Shown one piece after another: positions 1 through 5,260 of a DNA stretch of 7,305 bases; within the stretch, counting starts at the first letter, position 1; each line of letters starts with the position of its first letter. Source of the DNA: Patescibacteria group bacterium (GTDB lineage Bacteria; Patescibacteriota; Patescibacteriia; S139-126); NCBI GenBank assembly GCA_015485755.1, contig WFTD01000111.1:1-7305 (forward strand), given 5' to 3'. Under the pieces are notes generated by a model that was not told where the DNA came from, did no database searches, and worked only from the letters and a program-made list of their open reading frames with translations. Position numbers and translations under genes: made by a program.

Positions 1-51
1 TTTCAAGACTTGTCTCTCGTCCAAACTTATCCTACTAAAAAATTATTAAGG

Positions 52-126
52 TGGTGCCCTCGGAGGGATTCGAACCCCCAATAACTGGTCCGAAGCCAGT
101 CGTGATATCCATTTCACCACGAGGGC
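52..126 (-). tRNA. tRNA-Arg (anticodon UCG), CCA encoded
   Basis: The minus strand folds into a complete cloverleaf. The acceptor stem is GCCCTCG paired with CGAGGGC, followed by discriminator A and an encoded CCA (52-54). The D arm is GTGA/TCAC with GG in the loop. The anticodon stem is ACTGG/CCAGT around the loop CTTCGGA, giving anticodon TCG, which reads CGN arginine codons. The variable loop is short (TATT). The T arm is GGGGG/CCCTC with one G-T pair and the loop TTCGAAT. Total length is 75 nt including CCA. It lies 96 bp downstream of the HU gene on the same strand, but a terminator separates them, so it probably has its own promoter. I found no convincing one between 127 and 180. Confidence 0.97.
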
Positions 127-180
127 AAGCAACTAAACACCCTCTTTGTTAAAACAGAGTTATCTTAACCACAAAAAACA

Positions 181-208
181 AAAAAGGCAAGGATTTGTCC
201 GCCTTTTT
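181..208 (-). terminator. Intrinsic terminator after the HU gene
   Basis: AAAAAGGC (181-188) pairs with GCCTTTTT (201-208). An inner stem GGA/TCC (191-193 with 198-200) closes a four-base loop, with a two-base bulge at 189-190. On the minus strand the hairpin is followed by a T-rich run, TTTTT then G then TTTTTT. It begins 14 bp past the HU stop codon. The A and T tracts on both sides would also let it work in the opposite direction. Confidence 0.75.
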
Positions 209-222
209 TTGCTTTTTACAAA

Positions 223-513
223 CTATTTTTCAGCAATATGTTTGAGAGCGTCTTTTAAAGATTTGCCTGCTTTGAATTTTGGAACTGTTACAGCTGGAAT
301 TTGCATTCTTTCACTGGGGTTTTGTGGATTTACTCCTTGCCTGGCATGCCTAAATTTTGTCATAAAAGTGCCAAAACCAGTTATGGTAACTTCTTCTCCT
401 TTTTTTAAATGGGAAGTAATCACATCAACCAAAGTATTCAAAAAAACCTCTGCTTCTTTTTTGGGAACATTTAATCTGTCGGCCAATTCTTCAATTAATT
501 CTATTTTATTCAT
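223..513 (-). CDS. HU-family DNA-binding protein
   Basis: A small basic histone-like protein of 96 aa, within the usual 90-100 aa of HU/IHF. It dimerises and bends DNA in the nucleoid. Residues 1-45 form the helical dimerisation part, beginning MNKIELIEELADRL. GFGTF at 46-50 starts the beta-sheet. Residues 55-77 form the DNA-gripping arm, with NP at 62-63 carrying the intercalating proline. The C-terminal signature VPKFKAGKSLKDAL (77-90) is intact. The common GRNPxTGE of the arm reads GVNPQNPSE, so an arginine is replaced by valine and TG by NP. There is no clear ribosome binding site before the ATG, which is preceded by AT-rich sequence. The gene is 39 bp downstream of ymdB, so it could be co-transcribed with it or have its own weak promoter. 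The stop is TAG. HU versus IHF cannot be settled, but a single small HU is the usual state in reduced genomes. Confidence 0.97.
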   Translation of the reverse strand: MNKIELIEELADRLNVPKKEAEVFLNTLVDVITSHLKKGEEVTITGFGTFMTKFRHARQGVNPQNPSERMQIPAVTVPKFKAGKSLKDALKHIAEK

Positions 514-552
514 ATTTTTGATTTAATAATTAATTTCCAACAACTTCTATGG

Positions 553-1338
553 TTAGATTAGCACAATTTTCCTTAATCTGACAATCTTCTCTGCCCGGCC
601 ATCTTTATCAATATCAACCAGTACGGCATTTATCACAGCTTCGCCTTTTTCTGGAATATTCATTTTAAACTTCTTTTTTGTTAAAAAATAATTAATCACC
701 TCGTCCTTATCAACCCCAATAACAGAATTGTAAGCCCCGCAAAAACCAACATCAGAAATAAAAGCAGTGCCTTTGTGCAATAATCTTTCGTCTGCTGTTT
801 GCACATGAGTGTGGGTGCCAAGCACTGCGCTCACCCGTCCATCAGCATACCACCCCAACGCTGCTTTTTCACTAGTTGCTTCGGCGTGAAAATCAACAAT
901 AATATTTTTTATGCCAGAAAATTTTTGCAAAACATCATCCAAAGCTATAAAAGGAGAGCTAACCTTTTTGTCAATAAACACCTGCCCCAACAAACAAATA
1001 ACCAATAATTCCTCTTTGCCTACCACAAAAACATCAGCTCCTCGCCCTGGATAATCCCCTTCTATGTTGACAGGGCGCAAAACTGGTATCTCATCATCAG
1101 CCAACAAAGACAAAGCCTCTTCCCTTTCTAAGGTATGGTCGCCAGCTGTAAAAATATCCACACCAACCTCTCTGAGCAAATCAAAATGATTTTTATTAAT
1201 GCTTCTGCCGTGAGTAACATTGTCAGCGTTGGCTATTACAACCTGAGGGGAAAATTCTTTTTTCCATTCTGGTAATATCTTTTGGATTGCCCGCCTAGCT
1301 ATTTTCCCATCAACATCGCCAAAAAATAAAATTCTCAT
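553..1338 (-). CDS. ymdB: YmdB-family metallophosphoesterase
   Basis: A 261-aa protein, the normal length for the YmdB family (TIGR00282-type calcineurin-like phosphoesterases). The Bacillus subtilis member is reported to hydrolyse 2',3'-cyclic nucleotides and influence multicellular behaviour. Family landmarks are the N-terminal MRILFFGD with D8, a second metal motif NADNVTHG (37-44), AGDHT (65-69), DFHAEATSEK (149-158) with H151, and GTHTHVQTAD (174-183) with H176 and H178. Two metal-site positions differ from the usual NGEN and GNH motifs: the glutamate is D39 and the asparagine is D67. The other ligands are retained, so the protein is probably still an enzyme. The gene lies 18 bp downstream of rny and is likely co-transcribed with it; this neighbourhood recurs in Firmicutes. 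ATG start with no visible Shine-Dalgarno; stop TAA. Confidence 0.95.
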   Translation of the reverse strand: MRILFFGDVDGKIARRAIQKILPEWKKEFSPQVVIANADNVTHGRSINKNHFDLLREVGVDIFTAGDHTLEREEALSLLADDEIPVLRPVNIEGDYPGRGADVFVVGKEELLVICLLGQVFIDKKVSSPFIALDDVLQKFSGIKNIIVDFHAEATSEKAALGWYADGRVSAVLGTHTHVQTADERLLHKGTAFISDVGFCGAYNSVIGVDKDEVINYFLTKKKFKMNIPEKGEAVINAVLVDIDKDGRAEKIVRLRKIVLI

Positions 1339-1356
1339 TATTCTTTAGGATAATAA

Positions 1357-2886
1357 TTAGCGAGCGTATTCAACCACTCTATTTTCTCTAATCGCTGTGA
1401 CCTTTATTTCGCCGGGATACTTTAATTCCTCTTCAATCCGATCAGCGATTTGTCGGGCTATTTTTTTCATCTCATAATCATCAACTTCCTCTGGTTTTAC
1501 AAAAACCCTAATCTCCCTTCCTGCTTGAATGGCATAGGCCTTTTCTACTCCCTCAAAAGACGAGGCTAAATTTTCCAACTCTTCCAACCTCTGGATAAAA
1601 TTCTCAAAAGTATCTTTACGGGCTCCAGGTCTGGCACCTGAAATAGCGTCAGCCACTTTCACAATAACCCCTTCCAAAGTCTTGGGGTAATCCTCATGGT
1701 GAGCAATAGCAATATAGGCAACTTCTTCCGGCAAGCCAAATTTTTTCATAATATCATAACCAATTTCGGTATGAGCGCCTTGAACTTCATGGTCTACTGC
1801 TTTGCCAATATCATGAAGCAATCCTCCTTTTTTTGCCACAGCTACATTGGCCCCGAGCTCCTCTGCTATGATACCAGACAAAAAGGCTACCTCCATTGAA
1901 TGGCGCAAAACATTTTGGCCGTAAGATGTTCTATATTTTAACCTTCCCAATATTTGCAGAAGCTTCGGATCAAGCCCAGCCACGCCAACCTCATAGGCCG
2001 CTTCTTCTCCTGCTTTTTTTATGTCAATTGCCATTTCCTTCTTTACCTGCTCCACTGTTTCCTCTATTCTAGCTGGATGAATTCTACCGTCTGCAATTAG
2101 CCTGTCCAAAACTTTTTTAGCTAAATGGCGCCGAATTGGCGAGAAACCAGAAATCAAAATAACCCCAGGAGTGTCATCAATAACTATTTCTACCCCGGTT
2201 AACTGTTCAATTGTCTTTATATTTCTGCCTTCTTTGCCAATAATCCTTCCCTTCATTTCATCATTGGGCAGGTGTACGGTGGTGGTAGTGGTTTCAGTGG
2301 CGTGAGAACCAGCATATCGCTGGATAGCCAAACTTAATAAATTCTTTGCCTTTGTTTCCAGTTCGTCTTCTGTCATTTTTTCTAATTTCTTTTCTCTCTC
2401 ATACAAAACATCCTTATACCTTCTTTCAATATTGTCTAGCAATATTTTTTGCGCTTCCTCCTGAGAGAGACCTGCCACTTTTTCTAATTTTTTTAACTGC
2501 TCTTCTTTTATCTCCTTCACCTTGTCAACCTCTTCTTGCAGTTTCTTTTCTTTTTGGGCAATTTTTTGCTTCAAATCCTCTAACTCAAGAATCTTCTTAT
2601 CAAACATTGACTCTCTTTTTTCCAATCTCTCCTGGATGTGCTTCAACTCTTTCCTTCTTTCCTGTTCCTCTTTTTTAGCCTCATCTATAATTTTGATAGC
2701 CTTATCTTTGGCCGCAAGTAATATTTCTTTTTCCTTGTTTTTGGCATCAGCAATAATTTTTTCAGCTTTTCTTTCAGCTGAATCAAGCGATACCTTAAAC
2801 CAATATTTACGCACTAAATAACCCGCAATCAAACCAATAATTGCGGCTACGCTGATGCCAATCATCAACACAAAAGTATCTTCCAT
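1357..2886 (-). CDS. rny: Ribonuclease Y (membrane-anchored endoribonuclease)
   Basis: RNase Y starts mRNA decay by internal cleavage and is tethered to the inner face of the membrane. At 509 aa it is full length for the family (about 510-520). Residues 5-26 form one hydrophobic membrane segment. Residues 35-190 are a charged coiled coil rich in Lys and Glu. A KH domain follows, with the RNA-binding loop GRIIGKEGRN at 213-222. The HD hydrolase domain spans roughly 325-420, with H329, the H358-D359 pair in LLHDIGK, H396-H397 and D413 in KVADAISGARPGAR. The C-terminal domain ends ENRVVEYAR, close to the usual family ending. The coding sequence looks intact. It has the only clear Shine-Dalgarno sequence in the window. 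A 305-bp non-coding gap with structure potential lies before it, and ymdB follows 18 bp after it. Confidence 0.99.
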   Translation of the reverse strand: MEDTFVLMIGISVAAIIGLIAGYLVRKYWFKVSLDSAERKAEKIIADAKNKEKEILLAAKDKAIKIIDEAKKEEQERRKELKHIQERLEKRESMFDKKILELEDLKQKIAQKEKKLQEEVDKVKEIKEEQLKKLEKVAGLSQEEAQKILLDNIERRYKDVLYEREKKLEKMTEDELETKAKNLLSLAIQRYAGSHATETTTTTVHLPNDEMKGRIIGKEGRNIKTIEQLTGVEIVIDDTPGVILISGFSPIRRHLAKKVLDRLIADGRIHPARIEETVEQVKKEMAIDIKKAGEEAAYEVGVAGLDPKLLQILGRLKYRTSYGQNVLRHSMEVAFLSGIIAEELGANVAVAKKGGLLHDIGKAVDHEVQGAHTEIGYDIMKKFGLPEEVAYIAIAHHEDYPKTLEGVIVKVADAISGARPGARKDTFENFIQRLEELENLASSFEGVEKAYAIQAGREIRVFVKPEEVDDYEMKKIARQIADRIEEELKYPGEIKVTAIRENRVVEYAR

Positions 2887-2895
2887 TGTTTTATT

Positions 2896-2900
2896 CTCCT
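2896..2900 (-). promoter_or_regulatory. Shine-Dalgarno site of rny
   Basis: AGGAG on the minus strand, nine bases before the rny ATG. It supports the start at 2886. None of the other genes in the window has a comparable site at this distance. Confidence 0.85.
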
Positions 2901-2910
2901 ATCTACGCCT

Positions 2911-3110
2911 GGAGAATGTAAAAAAGAGTGCAATTTTGTTGGTTAAACCAAAAATAACCTACTTGTATCTAGGTCTGTTGTAAATAATATCTTGTTCCGA
3001 GTAATAAAATGGTGATTAAAAAGCATAAGTAAGTATTTTTTGGCAAAAATAAAACAAATATACAACTTTTTCTACATCAAACCAATCACTTCTTCAGCAC
3101 TACATTCTCC
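2911..3110 (-). other. Structured non-coding region between clpP and rny (candidate rny leader or small RNA)
   Basis: The 305-bp gap 2887-3191 has no convincing gene. It contains a perfect 10-bp inverted repeat, GGAGAATGTA (2911-2920) and TACATTCTCC (3101-3110). This is extended by GTGC/GCAC (2928-2931 with 3097-3100), with a seven-base bulge on one side. Nested inside is GTTGTA/TACAAC (2977-2982 with 3061-3066). Local hairpins are also visible, including TTGGTTTAACCAA and ACCTA...TAGGT as read on the minus strand. If transcribed toward rny, the right arm would close a domain of about 200 nt ending 10 bases before the Shine-Dalgarno sequence. I compared it by eye with tmRNA, RNase P, SRP and 6S RNA and saw no match. 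The strand is uncertain; minus is chosen because rny follows. AT-rich sequence produces many chance pairings, so only the outer stem is notable. Confidence 0.4.
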
Positions 3111-3126
3111 AAAACGCCCTTAATTC

Positions 3127-3144
3127 TTAGTGTTTATATACTAA
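3127..3144 (-). promoter_or_regulatory. Possible rny promoter -10 region within an imperfect palindrome
   Basis: The minus strand reads TTAGTATATAAACACTAA, with arms TTAGT/ACTAA and TATATA or TATAAA in between. It lies just upstream of the right arm of the inverted repeat, where a transcript leading into rny would plausibly start. The only -35-like element, TTGCCA, is about 20 bp upstream of TATATA, which is longer than ideal. Treat as a weak candidate. Confidence 0.25.
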
Positions 3145-3152
3145 CATAACCA

Positions 3153-3179
3153 ACCTTTGTTGGCAAGGGTGCTTTTTTT
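3153..3179 (+). terminator. Terminator-like hairpin on the plus strand
   Basis: On the plus strand ACCTTT (3153-3158) pairs with AAGGGT (3165-3170), with one G-T pair and the six-base loop GTTGGC. GC and then seven Ts (3173-3179) follow. An alternative stem is CCAAC/GTTGG (3150-3154 with 3159-3163). On the minus strand, the direction of clpP, the hairpin is not followed by a T tract. So it is not a good clpP terminator, and no gene on the plus strand explains it. Confidence 0.35.
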
Positions 3180-3191
3180 CTTTGTTTTTGC

Positions 3192-3806
3192 TTATTTTAT
3201 GATTTTATCCACTAGCCCATAAGCCTTGGCCTCCTCTGCTGACATAAAAAAGTCCCTGTCAGTGTCTTTTTCAATTCTAGATAAAGTTTGGCCGGTGTGT
3301 TTGGATAGTATTTTGTTTAATCTGTCTTTAATGCGCAAAATATGCTCAGCTCTAATTTTAATATCAGATGCTTGACCTTCAGCCCCTCCCATTACTTGAT
3401 GGAGCATTACCTCAGAGTTAGGCAAAATAAAACGCTTGCCTTTCTCTCCGGCTGCTAAAAGCACCGCTCCCATTGAAGCTGCCATACCAATGCAAATGGT
3501 AGACACTGGTGATTTTACATACTGCATTGTGTCATAAATAGCAAGGCCAGCCGTAACCAATCCGCCTGGGGTGTTTAAATATAGCTTAATATCTTCTTCG
3601 CTATTTTGCGAGTCCAAAAAAAGCATCTGGGCAATCACTGCATTAGCTACTGTGTCATCAATTGGCGTGCCTAAAAAAATTATCCTGTCTTTGAGTAAAC
3701 GAGAATAAATATCATATACCCTTTCGCCAAATTGAGTCCTTTCAATAATAGTAGGAATGATAAAAGCGCTGTTTACAGATTTATTATCTTGTTTTTTGCT
3801 TGTCAT
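3192..3806 (-). CDS. clpP: ATP-dependent Clp protease proteolytic subunit ClpP
   Basis: ClpP forms a tetradecameric serine protease barrel fed by the ClpX or ClpA/ClpC unfoldases in the cytoplasm. The protein is 204 aa, within the family's 194-207. The catalytic triad is complete: S111 in GMAASMGA, H136 in MLHQ and D185 in DTDRDFFMS, with the same spacing as E. coli S97/H122/D171. The oxyanion-side loop reads NTPGG (78-82). Residues 15-46 match the usual mature N-terminus and handle region, with YDIYSRLLKDRIIFLG at 31-46. The first 13 or so residues are polar and may be a removable propeptide, as in other ClpPs. ATG start with no Shine-Dalgarno; only a poly-A stretch precedes it. A near-consensus promoter with a palindrome over its -10 box lies directly upstream, so clpP is probably transcribed and regulated separately from the DHH gene. 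Confidence 0.98.
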   Translation of the reverse strand: MTSKKQDNKSVNSAFIIPTIIERTQFGERVYDIYSRLLKDRIIFLGTPIDDTVANAVIAQMLFLDSQNSEEDIKLYLNTPGGLVTAGLAIYDTMQYVKSPVSTICIGMAASMGAVLLAAGEKGKRFILPNSEVMLHQVMGGAEGQASDIKIRAEHILRIKDRLNKILSKHTGQTLSRIEKDTDRDFFMSAEEAKAYGLVDKIIK

Positions 3807-3828
3807 ATATTTTTTTTAATTATTGAGA

Positions 3829-3843
3829 GTACTATTATAGTAC
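3829..3843. promoter_or_regulatory. Perfect palindrome, candidate operator over the clpP -10 box
   Basis: GTACTATTATAGTAC: two 7-bp arms around a single central base, matching perfectly. It contains the TATAAT box of the clpP promoter, so a dimeric regulator bound here would block RNA polymerase. It does not look like CIRCE (TTAGCACTC-N9-GAGTGCTAA) or the CtsR heptad repeat, the usual heat-shock operators of clp genes. No second copy was seen in this window. Confidence 0.55.
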
Positions 3844-3862
3844 CAAATTAAAATACTAGCAA
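3834..3862 (-). promoter_or_regulatory. Sigma-70-type promoter of clpP
   Basis: On the minus strand the -35 is TTGCTA (3857-3862), the spacer is exactly 17 bp (3840-3856), and the -10 is a perfect TATAAT (3834-3839). The whole element fits in the 59-bp gap between the DHH gene and clpP. Predicted initiation near 3827 would give a leader of about 20 bases without a Shine-Dalgarno sequence. Confidence 0.8.
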
Positions 3863-3865
3863 CAA

Positions 3866-4855
3866 CTAAACCACCTCCCATCTTCCCTTTTCTTCGTTGA
3901 AAAACAAACGACCTTCAATTGTAAAACCTGATGCTTTTTTGTGTCCGCCACCACCAAACAAAGCCGCTAACTTTCCAACGTCATATTTATCCTTCACTGT
4001 CCGCAAGGCTCCTTTTATCTTATTGCCAGGCTTTTCCCTTAAAACCAAAACAACATCGGCATCATTTAAATTATTCAAAAAATTTGATAACGGTTCAAGT
4101 TCCTCTTCGCTCTCCAAACCGAGCTCAACCAAATCTCGTTGGAGTATAATTGTATAAGCAAGATTATACTTGCGGTTAATAGACAAACGCTCAAAAGCCT
4201 TAGCCCACAATTTAAGCCCTTTAACAGATCTATTGCTGAAAATAGATTGAACAATTGAATTCACGCTAGCTCCGCTAATAAGCAAGTCGGCTGCTTTGGC
4301 TAAGGCTTCTTGATTGGTGGCTGGATTGGTAAAAACCCCAGTATCAGTAAAAATGCCTACCAATAAATTAGTTGCCATGCTTTTGTTTAATCTTATATTA
4401 TTTGCTTGAAAAAACTGATGAATCAAAACGCTAGTGGCTGGTGCTTGTTTGTCTACTATATTAATATCGCCAAAATAATCATTAGTATAATGATGGTCAA
4501 TATTCACCAAAACAGCATTATCATTTTTTTCCGCCAAAATCTTATCAGTTATTTCAGTGCGTCCCAAATCACCACAATCCAAAATTAACAACAAATCAAA
4601 TTCTGCCAGATTAAAACTGGTTTTATCTGTAACAATCTCTTCTACTCCAGGCATAAAACTAAAATTGGCAGGCACTTGATCTGGTAAAAAAGCCAAATAC
4701 CGCTTGCCAAGCGATCTCAAATACTCAGTCATAGCCAAAACTGAACCAGTAGCATCGCCACATCTGGCATGAGCTTGAACAAAAATATTGTTGGCAGATC
4801 TGATTAGATCATTAACTTGGTGAAATAAGCGGTTTTTTTCACCATCTACAGACAT
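3866..4855 (-). CDS. DHH-family phosphoesterase, NrnA-like (nanoRNase / pAp phosphatase type)
   Basis: A 329-aa DHH-DHHA1 protein. NrnA relatives degrade very short RNAs and 3'-phosphoadenosine 5'-phosphate, finishing RNA decay. Visible metal motifs are D93 in LILDCGD, the DHH triad at 120-122 (NIDHH), and D171 in GIFTDTG. The C-terminal substrate-binding motif GGGGHKKASGF is at 301-311. Motif I is unusual: the common HxxPDGDAxGS reads HARCGDATGS (29-38). It is one residue shorter and has cysteine in place of the first aspartate, although D34 is kept. The reading frame around it is continuous. The ATG start directly abuts the T tract of an upstream hairpin terminator. There is no Shine-Dalgarno and no other ATG/GTG/TTG start after the upstream in-frame stop. 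The gene follows rbfA. The exact substrate cannot be told from sequence. Confidence 0.92.
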   Translation of the reverse strand: MSVDGEKNRLFHQVNDLIRSANNIFVQAHARCGDATGSVLAMTEYLRSLGKRYLAFLPDQVPANFSFMPGVEEIVTDKTSFNLAEFDLLLILDCGDLGRTEITDKILAEKNDNAVLVNIDHHYTNDYFGDINIVDKQAPATSVLIHQFFQANNIRLNKSMATNLLVGIFTDTGVFTNPATNQEALAKAADLLISGASVNSIVQSIFSNRSVKGLKLWAKAFERLSINRKYNLAYTIILQRDLVELGLESEEELEPLSNFLNNLNDADVVLVLREKPGNKIKGALRTVKDKYDVGKLAALFGGGGHKKASGFTIEGRLFFNEEKGRWEVV

Positions 4856-4881
4856 AAAAAAAGTGATTAAGAATTAATCAC
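4856..4881 (-). terminator. Intrinsic terminator after rbfA, abutting the DHH start codon
   Basis: On the minus strand GTGATTAA (4874-4881) pairs with TTAATCAC (4863-4870) across a three-base loop, an 8-bp perfect stem. Seven Ts (4856-4862) follow and end at the ATG at 4855. It lies 34 bp past the rbfA stop. It has classical terminator form, though the stem is AT-rich and may be leaky or act as an attenuator. Confidence 0.75.
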
Positions 4882-4915
4882 CATAACTTACCACATAAAT
4901 AAACAAAAATCAATG

Positions 4916-5260
4916 CTATTCAGTTTCTGATAATTTATCCAATAATTCTTCCACTGCAAAGGCTTGTTTTTCCTCTTTGTCATAAATAAATTCTATCTTG
5001 GGCACGCGTCTTATATGCATCTGCTTATTAAGGTATTGTTGGATTTTGTAAATATTATCAGATAATACTTGCTCAACTAAACTTACTTTATTGGGCGGAA
5101 ATACAGAAAAATAAACCTCAGCCCTATCCAAAGATGGCGTAGTATAAACTCTAGTTAAAGTAAAAAAAACTCCTTTGGGAAAATCAATTTCTGTTAAAAT
5201 AATTTTTCCCAAGGTTTTTAGAATAACGCTATTCACTTGTGGCATTCTATTTCCCGCCAT
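4916..5260 (-). CDS. rbfA: Ribosome-binding factor A (RbfA)
   Basis: RbfA is a small KH-like protein that binds the 30S subunit during late 16S rRNA maturation and is linked to cold adaptation. Its 114 aa fits the family (about 110-130). Recognisable features are the central LTRVYTTPSLDRAEVYFSVF stretch (35-54), the equivalent of the family's TVTxVxxSxDLxxAxVYVS, and the C-terminal RRVPKIEFIYD (84-94). The divergent N-terminus keeps the expected amphipathic helix (about 7-25). The ATG follows the infB TAA with no bases between, so translation is likely coupled. An AGGA inside the end of infB lies 14 bases upstream, which is rather far for a Shine-Dalgarno. The infB-rbfA order is widely conserved in bacteria. 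Transcription from infB probably ends at the hairpin after this gene. Confidence 0.93.
   Translation of the reverse strand: MAGNRMPQVNSVILKTLGKIILTEIDFPKGVFFTLTRVYTTPSLDRAEVYFSVFPPNKVSLVEQVLSDNIYKIQQYLNKQMHIRRVPKIEFIYDKEEKQAFAVEELLDKLSETE

Noticed and set aside
1..51. End of another gene left of the tRNA
   Set aside because: Only 51 bases are available, with no recognisable coding signal or RNA feature; CAAGACTTG is a short chance palindrome.
127..180. Possible tRNA promoter (TTGTGG, 17 bp, TAACAA on the minus strand) and imperfect CTCT...AGAG hairpin
   Set aside because: The -10 matches consensus at only three positions and the hairpin stem is broken by mismatches, so neither is good enough to annotate.
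146..526. 126-aa plus-strand reading frame opposite HU
   Set aside because: It is the antisense shadow of the well-supported HU gene, and its protein has no recognisable domain.
2346..2821. Two plus-strand reading frames of 99-110 aa opposite rny
   Set aside because: They mirror the Lys/Glu-rich coiled coil of RNase Y, which produces Ser/Phe/Leu-rich open frames on the other strand.
2943..3026. 27-codon minus-strand ORF in the clpP-rny gap, starting MLFNHHF
   Set aside because: It has no Shine-Dalgarno, no recognisable feature and a length expected by chance, and it lies inside the inverted repeat region. A regulatory leader peptide cannot be excluded but is unsupported.
2890..3180. tmRNA, RNase P, SRP or 6S RNA in the clpP-rny gap
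   Set aside because: None of the conserved core sequences of these RNAs was seen on either strand, and the gap is AT-rich. A covariance search would be decisive.
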